NCBI GenBank assembly: GCA_036867785.1
Contig: CP145415.1
Coordinates: 1,054,001-1,118,000 of the forward strand
DNA length: 64,000 bases
DNA from: Plasmodiophora brassicae
Taxonomy: Eukaryota; Endomyxa: Phytomyxea; Phytomyxea; Plasmodiophorida
Direction of reading: 5' to 3'
The position numbers and the translations under genes were made by a program. This document shows, one piece after another, positions 56,971 through 64,000 of this stretch (positions are counted from its first letter, which is position 1; every line of letters begins with the position of its first letter). The notes below the pieces were generated by a model. That model ran no database searches, had not been told where the DNA came from, and was given only the letters and a program-made list of their open reading frames with translations.

Positions 56971-59596
56971 TTACGGTTCATTGCGATCCAGCAGGTCCAG
57001 GTCGGATTGCAGCTGGACGCCCAGGTCGCTGGTGGCGCCGGCCACCGAGATCGCCTTGAGCAGATCGCGACGGGCCAGGTCGACGGCACCCATGGCGCAA
57101 TGGGCCGAGGCACGTCGCGACAGAGTCGCCGCCATCAGCCTGGCGTCGGCGCGCCCGCCCTGCTCGCACACGTCCATGCTGGCCGTACAGTCCCGAATGC
57201 ACGCGTCGTACTCCTTCAGGAACAGCTCGCAGGCGGCGCGATTCGACAGGATCGACGCGTGCTGCACTGGGTCGTCCTGATCGAAACCGGGACGTTGGCT
57301 ATCGGCACCTGGCGCTGGAGAGGCGCACGCGACCACCGACCTGCTGCAATCGAAGGGCGTCTGTGAACAGGCGCTTCGAGCGGACGACGTCGCCGTTCTG
57401 GAATTCGCGTTTGGCCGAAGCGACCAGCTCGGCACCCTGGTTCTTCTGGGTCGGCTCGTCTGGGTCTCGTTCCGCGCCGCGTTCCGCCCTGCTGCCGCCT
57501 ACGACGTCGTTCATCCGGGACTGAACCTGGGCGATCAGGTCCTCGGTTTGCTTGTCGCTTGGCGATATTTGGAGCGCCATTCTCAGGTCGAACCCGGCAT
57601 CGACGAGGCGGTTCAGGCGGAGCAGGACGTCGCCGCGCAGCTAGAGAGGCGGTCGTCGGCTGTGAACCACAATTTAACGAACACGGGCGGACGCACCTGA
57701 AGCATTCGCCCGCGAAGCGCCGCCATCTCGTCATCGGGGATTCGACGACACAGCGCATGGTCGTCGAGAACGGCGAGCGCCTCAGTGACGGCATCGACTG
57801 ACTCGTCAGGCCGGCCGTCATCAGCGAGGATCTGGGAGGCGTCAGTCGGCCCATATTTGACACAGGAAATAGAAACAGAATGGGACCTGGGCCTTCTTCA
57901 GTAGCAGGCGGGCATTGCAGGGGTCAACGTCAAGGGCGTCGTTGACCGCATCAATGTCATCGTCGATCGCGTCGGCTTCTGCCCGCGCGTCCTGCCGACG
58001 AACCATGTCCATCAACCATTTCAGGTCGTTGATGAGGCCGATGTCGGCCCCGTGCATCAGGTTCAACGCATCCTGTCTGCCGCCTGAGGCTTCCCGAATC
58101 CATCGACAGCACCACGACGCGCCGATTACCTCGTAATCGGAGACGGCCGGCTTGAAGTGCCCCAGCATGGAGTTGGCCGTCCCGCGCCGGACGAGGATCT
58201 TAGCACGAAGCTTGCGCTTGGATCCAGTTGGGTTCGGGCCCAGCACCGACAACGCGACGTTGCAGTCGTCGACACACTTGTGCACGCGCTGGAACTTCTT
58301 GGCGATGGCCCCGCCCGACGTTGCCAGTTTCAGATAGCAGGCGGCCCGGTTGGACAGGCACCCCGGGTCGGACGGCTTCGCCGACAGAGCCGCCGAGAAC
58401 GCGCTGATGGCTGACAGGTAATCGCCCGACTCGAAGAACTTTGCCGCTGGACGATCTGTCAGGTCTCCCAGCATTGTTCCGGCGCATCAGACCGAACCCT
58501 TCTCCTTGAGCATGATGAAATGTCGTTCGCCGAGGTCGCGTTCGTCCCCGTCCAGCAACGACGACGTCGGGGCGAACTCGTCGTCCTCGTCAGGATCACG
58601 AGCAACACCCCCGGCACGGTGATCGGTGAACGTGAAGAAGGTCGTGACTGGAGGAAGCGACCTGACCGGAGCGCTGACAGGCGGGACCTGGACGCTGGGC
58701 TCGTCCTTCGGGGCGGTCTGGACCGCTGGGCCCTCCGCACCCGTGCTGACCGCTGCCGGGTCGTGCATACGGCCAGCCCAATCGGCGACGTCGTCCTGAG
58801 CACGTCTGCTGAGCGTCCGTCCAGCTGACCGGGGCGACCGCCTACCTTGGCGTTGCGCTCCTCGGTCTCTTTCAGGCTGCGAATGAACGTTCGCTCTTCG
58901 TCTTCCTCTGCCCAGGTGCGGGATTGCGCCCTCGATTTCTGCAGGCAATCACGTTAGGGGAACGGCGATGGTGTCGCACAGGAACCAGTATGGGTCGCAC
59001 GGTCTCTCCCGCTTTCTTCCTCGTGGTTTCCATTTCGTCCTGCTCCTGTTTCCGTGCTCTTTCGAAGGACTGCTGTCGTCGGTCGCTGAGCTCATCTGCG
59101 GTTCCTTCGGCGCAAAAAGAGTCCCATATCTGCCCAGGGGTCGCCTTCGGGACTTGCACCTCAATGCACCCTTTAGCGACCTGGACGACAGCACGGGAAT
59201 GGACGACGAAGTCGGCCAGGTCGAGCGACATCAGGTACGGCGACGCGTTCAGCGACAGATGCAGGTCGGAAACTGGCAGCAGCAGCAGCAGACGATCAGC
59301 AATCGGTGAACGACCCCAGGTCCGCAACGTACGACCGACATCGCATCTTCTTGGCCAGACCTCGGGTCGCGCCCGGCAGCTCAATCCGGATCGATACGGA
59401 CGACGCGTCCTGTCGCCATTGGTACCGGGGCGTGATCGGCATGGCGCAGCCGACGCCAGTCGAAGGTCGATAACGACAAAGGCTGCGCTGGTTGGGCTGG
59501 GTGGCCGGCCTCGTCTACGACCTGACTATGATGCGGCCCGGGAGCCAGGCCACGCTGGCCTCGTACGTGACAGAACCGGACCGACCGTAGCGGCAT
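56971..59596 (-). CDS. Dynein axonemal assembly factor 4-like (DYX1C1), CS and TPR domains
   Basis: Co-chaperone that pre-assembles outer and inner dynein arms in the cytosol. The N-terminal p23/CS domain is recognisable (VSDLHLSLNASPYLMSLDL, VVQVAKGCIEVQVPK, WDSFCAEG), followed by an Arg/Lys/Glu-rich helix (SFERARKQEQDEMETTRKKA). The first TPR set is KFFESGDYLSAISAFSAAL, LSNRAACYLKL and VRRGTANSMLGHFKPAVSDYE, as in DYX1C1. Unlike animal DYX1C1, a second TPR-like set follows (AELVASAKREFQNGDVVRSK, SILSNRAACELFLKEYDACIRD, LSRRASAHCAMG). The stop is at 56971. The first exon around 59450-59596 is tentative. Its presence implies motile flagella. Confidence 0.72.
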
Positions 59597-59629
59597 CTGG
59601 TGTTCTACGACGTCGATAGTGTATCATCG

Positions 59630-60133
59630 TTATTTAGGCGCCAGATCAGCAACGCTGCCAATGTAATAGGCGGGTTTGGCGATGCTGATTCCCTTATCCT
59701 GCAAGGCGGTCGTCAAATCGTCCATGGTCAACGTGAACACCTGAACGTGGAGATCAGTGGGTCGCGATACGAGTGCTGGACCCCACAGGCGAATCGGCAA
59801 CCTCCGTCCCGTTCTTCTTTTTCGCATATCCAGACCCTTTCCTGTGCTGGCAGTACCGTAGAGCGCTCTTGCTGATGTCGAATATGAACCTGTGCACGTC
59901 AGTCAGCGCACTGGCGTCCTACCTACGCGCGTCCCCATGCTCGTTCGCTACTTCTGCGTCGCCAGGCCGATAATCTTTCTCGCCGTCGGATCCGGGCATA
60001 TGCACCCGCACTTCTCCAGATAATGCTGCAGGACCGGATCCGGGATGGTGCCCTCGAACCCATCCAGCGCGTCCAGCAGGTCGGCAGTCACGCCCGCAAC
60101 AGGCGCCTGTATCGGCGACGACGATGACGACAT
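59630..60133 (-). CDS. TAF10: TFIID/SAGA subunit TAF10
   Basis: Histone-fold subunit of TFIID (and SAGA). Exons 59952-60133, 59787-59889 and 59630-59740 join to 131 residues. Diagnostic TAF10 blocks are LLDALDGFEGTIPDPVLQHYLEK, IIGLATQKFIFDISKSALRYC and, at the C-terminus, TLTMDDLTTALQDKGISIAKP. Introns are 62 and 46 nt; the first restores LATQKF across the exon border. The Lys-rich loop KKKNGTE separates the two histone-fold helices. Confidence 0.93.
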
Positions 60134-60454
60134 GCCGCTCTGCGGACTTCCTCTCTGGGCCTCTGGCCCATGTATGTATGCCACCTGTTTCGAGTGTCCG
60201 AGACGGACGTTGGCATACAATACTCAAGGGACCGTCAAAACCTCCTCTGGTAAGGCAAATGCTGAAAGGACGGGCTCGCTGGCAGGCTGCCGATGGTATA
60301 CGCTAATGCAGTACTCTATATAGAAACGCGCCCTCGTTTACAGAGGCTCTCATCATACGTAAGTCTATAGCTGCTGTCGGGCAATAACGCAAACAGGATT
60401 CGCTGTGTGTAATTTCAGACACGTCGCCCGGCGCCGGCCAAGCGCTCATGACGC

Positions 60455-60738
60455 TCACACGGCCATCGCAAACGACTGCAATGAAGAGAATATCGATCCG
60501 CTGGCAATATTGCCAGCGAAAGACTGGGCTGCCGCGGCAATGGAGCCTGATGAAGTTAATCGATACGTGAGTTTTGGTACACCACAGGTTGAGTCTTGTT
60601 ACCGGCAACAGGACCAACGACGGAAAACCCCAACCACTCCACAACGGCGGACGACACGAGTAGAGGAAGACCAGTCGTCTTAATGAGGAATCCAAATCCA
60701 ACGACGGTTAAGGACGCCAGTAAACCCATGGTCCCCAT
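60455..60738 (-). CDS. IFI6/IFI27-like (ISG12-type) small hydrophobic protein
   Basis: Exons 60603-60738 and 60455-60546 (56-nt intron) give 75 residues, almost all hydrophobic or small. MGLLASLTVVGFGFLIKTTG is followed by LGFSVVGPVAGSIAAAAQSF and NIASGSIFSSLQSFAM. The Gly/Ala/Ser pattern AGSIAA...ASGSIFSSLQS is that of the Ifi-6-16 family, small membrane proteins of mitochondria and ER with roles in apoptosis in animals. The join depends on splicing; unspliced, the frame stops before the second half. An opposite-strand frame here is a shadow. Confidence 0.6.
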
Positions 60739-61083
60739 TCTCGTCTCACCAAGTTTGCACAACGCCGCTCGCTGTCCTGCTCGGACTGGCACCATTAGAT
60801 CCGGCAGTGGCACCAAGAAAGGGGACCCCGTTCTGAAGATTCTCCGACCCGATTCCTGAGCTATGCGGTTGACGGACAAGCGTCATACAAAGACTTTGGC
60901 GAGTGTCTGTTGAGTTCATGCGTCTGCAGCGTAACGTCGTTCTCTCGTGAGTCGGTGGTGCTGACATGCGTCCTCTCGTTTGCTCATGTTGAGCATACAG
61001 GCCTCGAAATTCACATGCGCGCAACGTGATGCTCGTGTAACGCAATGCTTATGCGATTGTATTGATCGCTGGGCAGCATTGTT
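60739..61083. other. 345-bp intergenic region
   Basis: Upstream of the IFI6/27-like gene and downstream of the CBS gene. No family-like frame is found. It likely contains the IFI-like promoter. Confidence 0.4.
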
Positions 61084-62185
61084 TCATTCCTCGGCGGCAG
61101 AGAACGCTGCAGCAATGACGTCAGTAAATGTAACAACTGACAGTGCTTTACTGTTGCTCGATTCACGTATCCTATGCGACGACGACGTGTGAGATGGGTT
61201 AAAATGGGCAACGACGGACGAACCAGATTCGGTGGACGCGATTAAGAAGCATCTTCTGAACGGCTTCGCCGATCGTCGTCGTATCGTCGCAAACGATTGG
61301 GTCAATCACGAATCCGCTGCGAGTGCTCAGCATAAAATCACGGACGCTGATATCAGCAAGCGCTCCCAGGGCCAAATTGAAAACGCTGCGAAAATCAGAC
61401 GTCGACAGCTGCGATACGAGCACACCCGCGTCGTTGACAACCGGAACGCCACTGACGCGGTGACGTAGCATGCCCTCGATACCGTCCTTGATACTGTCGT
61501 TGATGTTAACAAAGACCAATGGGTCGTGAACAGCGCTGATGGTAGACACGGGACGTGAAAACACCTCCCGAAGATGGGGCAACGCCGTACTGTGCGTCAC
61601 CAGAAACTTGATGACGTCGGTCTGCGACAGGAGACGGCAGGTTTGGCTGCCCTCATCCGTTACCAGGACGCGATGGACGCCTTTACCGAGGGCCTCGCAG
61701 ACATACAGCAATGGACGGTCCGTCGGTTCAACCCACAGGCACAGCTAGCGACACAGCATACATCATAATGCAACACATCGGCAGGGCATAACGTACAGAT
61801 TCGTCGGTGGATCCCAGGACCTGACTGATGGGCTTGGAAAGTGCCTCCTCGACAGTGCGAGAAGGGTTGCCGAACATATACGACAGGATGTCGACCACCG
61901 ACGCAATGCCGATGTACTGCTTCTCCCCGACGATCACTTCGACGCCCCCGGATCCAATCCATCCGCCCTTCTTGCCGAACACCGGCACGGACAGGATATT
62001 GTGAATGCGAAGGCATTCCAGCGTCTGCACAACGTTACAGGTCCAGCCACAGGCGCGACCGCAAACGTTCCGTATCCGACCTGTGCGATCGAACTCGAAC
62101 AGTCAATGTCGATCAGGGTGCGCTTGCCGGCGACCAGGTCTCCAACGACGGTCTCGGGCACTTCACGTAGCCAGGGCAGCGTCAT
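61084..62185 (-). CDS. Four-CBS-domain protein, AMPK-gamma/SNF4-like
   Basis: Adenine-nucleotide-sensing regulatory subunit candidate for a SNF1/AMPK kinase. CBS blocks appear in order: VVGDLVAGKRTLIDIDCSSS with IHNILSVPVFG and YIGIASVVDILSYMF, then LYVCEALGKGVHRVLVTDE with LLSQTDVIKFLV, ISAVHDPLVFVNINDS with HRVSGVPVVNDAGVLVSQLSTSDF, and TIGEAVQKMLLNRVHRIW. A last intron whose donor overlaps the Trp codon joins HRIW to IRESSNSKALSVVTFTDVIAAAF, closing CBS4 at the stop 61084. One or more introns lie between 61711 and 61760. The start MTLPWLREVP at 62185 is clear. Confidence 0.8.
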
Positions 62186-62322
62186 GTTCGCTCAACGGAC
62201 TGCGCAGGCGACAATTCAATGGCGGCCTCAAAATCAAACAGAAATCACACGCGCGTAATCGCCGTTTACGCTTTCCAATTGACCAAAAGTGAATGTTTAC
62301 CTGGTTTCCAACAGTACGTGCG

Positions 62323-63380
62323 ACGAAGGGCTGGAGTTGTCATTCCCCCTGATTAGGACATGTGAGACGATCAGACCGTACGAGGCGGTCCTTTAATACG
62401 CTATGAACAACAGTGTAGGACTGCATCGTTTAATCTGGTCTTCCTGTGCAGTATGCGCGATTGTACATTCCTGAGCACCCGGCTCTGCCACACACCTTGC
62501 ACTGGCTCTTCGACTTCCTGGACCTTTTGGTACAATGATAGGCGACGAGGAAGATCTCGCAAGAGGGCGGGAGGGAGCGGCAGGAATTGCAAATGGTTGT
62601 CCAACAATGGCTGGAACAGCATCGGTAGCCGCAACGATTGACGGCTGAGGTTGGCCGCAGGATCGATATGGGACGGGAGCGATCACCTGCGAATCAACCA
62701 GAACCATATTCCGTGCTGGAGCAAAAGTGCTTGTTGCTGGCGCTGAAGGGTTTGAACACACATGATCCTCGGCAGTAGCCGGCATCGGGCGAGGAACATC
62801 GACAGTAGACGGCATCGGGCAAGGATCCTCGACAGTAACCGGCATCGGGCGAGGCGTTAGTTGCTTGGGATCCGGGAAATGCTGCGACGCCGACGGCAAA
62901 CGATTTGCGAGACTGACAGGGCGCGTACGATCTCTTCCACTAGCCGACGCCGATCGCTGGCCGTTCTTTTTCTTCCAGAGGGTGTAGTACCGCTGCAAAT
63001 GGTCCTTGGACTTTCGGAAAACATTTAAACCGTTAGCCTAGCTTACCTCCAAATACTTGGAGGCTTGCATCCAGATCGGCGCCGTGACAAAGAATGGCCT
63101 CGTCAAAGAGAGCAGCCTCTCCCGGACTGTGGATCGGCATGACTGGAATCGGTAACTGAGGCCTCTTCGCCAAGAATGAAAGGTCCAGGAAGTCGAAAAG
63201 CCAGTGAAAGGTGTGTGGTAGAGCCGGGTGGGTGCTCAGGAATGTACAATCGCGCATACTGCACAGGAAGACCAGATTAAACGATGCAGTCCTACACTGT
63301 AGCGTATTAAAGGATCGCCTCGTACGGTCTGATCGTCTCACATGTCCTAATCATGGGGAACGACAACTCCAGCCCTTCGT
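62323..63380. repeat. Long inverted repeat, two arms of about 200 bp
   Basis: The left arm 62323-62527 and right arm 63179-63380 are reverse complements. By eye they differ at about six bases and two short indels. The outer end reads ACGAAGGGCTGGAG on both sides. The spacer (62528-63178) holds most of the SANT-domain gene. No obvious target-site duplication flanks the arms. RNA transcribed across both arms would fold into a long hairpin. Confidence 0.9.
62393..63140 (-). CDS. SANT/Myb-like domain protein inside an inverted repeat
   Basis: Exons 63057-63140 and 62393-63010 (46-nt intron) give 233 residues. Near the start, HSPGEAALFDEAILCHGADL and LQRYYTLWKKK make a SANT domain of the co-repressor type (ELM2-SANT proteins such as MTA, MIER or RCOR). 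A 10-residue repeat follows (PRPMPVTVED, PCPMPSTVDV, PRPMPATAED) encoded by a 30-bp tandem repeat at about 62770-62855, then a disordered Ser/Pro/Arg tail whose last part is encoded by the left repeat arm. An upstream ELM2 domain is not seen; the right arm begins about 40 bp before the ATG, so the gene may be 5'-truncated. Confidence 0.6.
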
Positions 63381-63780
63381 ATTCAACTGTGACTGCGGAC
63401 CTCGCTCACGCACTGCGTGAGAGCGCGACCTCGGCTGAAAACGGCAAACCTTATCTTCACATAAACCATTGGTACATCCTGACGCGGCATACCGCTGCAG
63501 CAGCCGGGGACTTGGAGAACACGGCAGAACCCTCGGCTTGCAAACCCTGCCCTGCAGCGGACGCGGGTCTGGGCGACGACCGAGGGCGGGCGACGACAGT
63601 AAGGGACAAAACTGCGTCACTGCGGGTGCAGAGTGAGCGCGCCGTGGCTGCTGGCTGGGGGTTGCGCGCCGCCGTCGGATTCGTCGGTGCGAGAGCGGTA
63701 TTTTGGTTCCCGCCGGTTGCGGCACACACACACACACACACACACACCGTGCCTTGTCGTGGGATCGGGGCCGCCAGACC
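63381..63780. other. 400-bp region with CA microsatellite
   Basis: The region between the inverted repeat and the kinesin-like start. It contains a (CA)n run at about 63722-63747. Long overlapping frames exist on both strands but lack family resemblance. It is probably the promoter of the downstream gene. Confidence 0.45.
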
Positions 63781-64000
63781 ATGTCGGACGCACGCGAAGA
63801 GGGTGCTGCCGTCAAGCAGGAGAAGCACGCGCCGTACCTGGCGGCGACGATGCAGCGCGCGAAGACATTCCTTGGCCTGATCCGGGATGTCCAAGGGTCC
63901 ATCGACCCGCCCGGTCGGTCGTCGCACAATTTCGCGAAGCGCGACACGCTCGTCGTTGCTCGTGTCCGGCCCCGGCTGCAACGGGAAATCGACGCTGGCC
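63781..64000 (+). CDS. Kinesin-like protein, N-terminus only (runs off the window)
   Basis: The frame MSDAREEGAAVKQEKHAPYL runs open to the window end. The last visible residues, DTLVVARVRPRLQREIDAG, match the first beta strand of a kinesin motor (VxVRVRPxxxxE). Only about 73 residues are visible, so the subfamily cannot be told. Confidence 0.5.
   Translation, partial: MSDAREEGAAVKQEKHAPYLAATMQRAKTFLGLIRDVQGSIDPPGRSSHNFAKRDTLVVARVRPRLQREIDAG

Noticed and set aside
60405-60683. Plus-strand frame with an ENIDP motif
   Set aside because: It lies opposite the spliced IFI6/27-like gene, which has a family pattern; the plus frame needs no splicing but matches nothing.
62323-63380. Complete PIF/Harbinger transposon
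   Set aside because: There is a SANT-type protein and inverted repeats, but no transposase frame and no clear target duplication; kept as a hypothesis only.

Overview
This window is a gene-dense stretch of nuclear DNA from a unicellular eukaryote. It is GC-rich. Almost every gene is cut by very short spliceosomal introns, mostly 45-65 nt with many at exactly 55-60 nt, and intergenic gaps are often below 200 bp. I reconstructed splice forms by requiring GT-AG (once GC-AG) borders that keep the frame and restore known protein families; several gene models close exactly (PHD-SPOC, M3 peptidase, CaM-type kinase, ERH, ELP6, MTFP1, TAF10, uS19, a Mia40-like protein). A dynein-arm assembly factor of the DNAAF4 type argues for a motile flagellum. 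The overall picture suits a compact flagellate protist genome, for example a plasmodiophorid or other rhizarian, but that placement is inference. I saw no virus-like element, tRNA, rRNA or CRISPR array.

Layout. 0-9.8 kb: a PHD/TFIIS-M/SPOC transcription regulator, an M3 oligopeptidase, a mitochondrial proline dehydrogenase, a drug/metabolite-type transporter and a CaMK-like kinase. 9.9-18.5 kb: an unrecognised protein, a protein with tandem SAM-like repeats, a voltage-sensor/class III nucleotidyl cyclase fusion and a Mn-type cation diffusion facilitator. 18.6-28.3 kb: a secreted VWD-domain mucin-like protein, a 7TM-RGS protein, alpha-SNAP, ERH, a small type I membrane protein, ELP6, MTFP1 and an unknown membrane protein. 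28.3-41 kb: two MscS-like channel paralogues in opposite orientation around a PPR-like protein, an F-box/ARM protein, MTO1 and a Golgi-type membrane protein. 41-53 kb: a signal-peptide/TM protein, an NDC1-like nucleoporin, an AVL9/DENN-type protein, a Mia40-like CHCH protein, a C2H2 finger, adrenodoxin reductase, a mitochondrial unknown and a CCCH finger. 53-64 kb: ribosomal protein uS19, a poly-Asp protein, a DENN-domain RabGEF, DNAAF4, TAF10, an IFI6/27-like protein, an AMPK-gamma-like CBS protein, a SANT protein boxed by a long inverted repeat, and the start of a kinesin-like gene.

There is no operon logic. Neighbours are mostly convergent or divergent singletons, but mitochondrial genes are frequent (ProDH, MTFP1, MTO1, adrenodoxin reductase, the Mia40-like protein). 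Membrane-voltage and tension sensing is represented by the cyclase fusion and the two MscS channels. The observations I rate highest are the pore-less voltage-sensor cyclase, the inverted-repeat-bounded SANT gene, the Mia40-like protein with an unusual cysteine motif and the diverged MscS pair.
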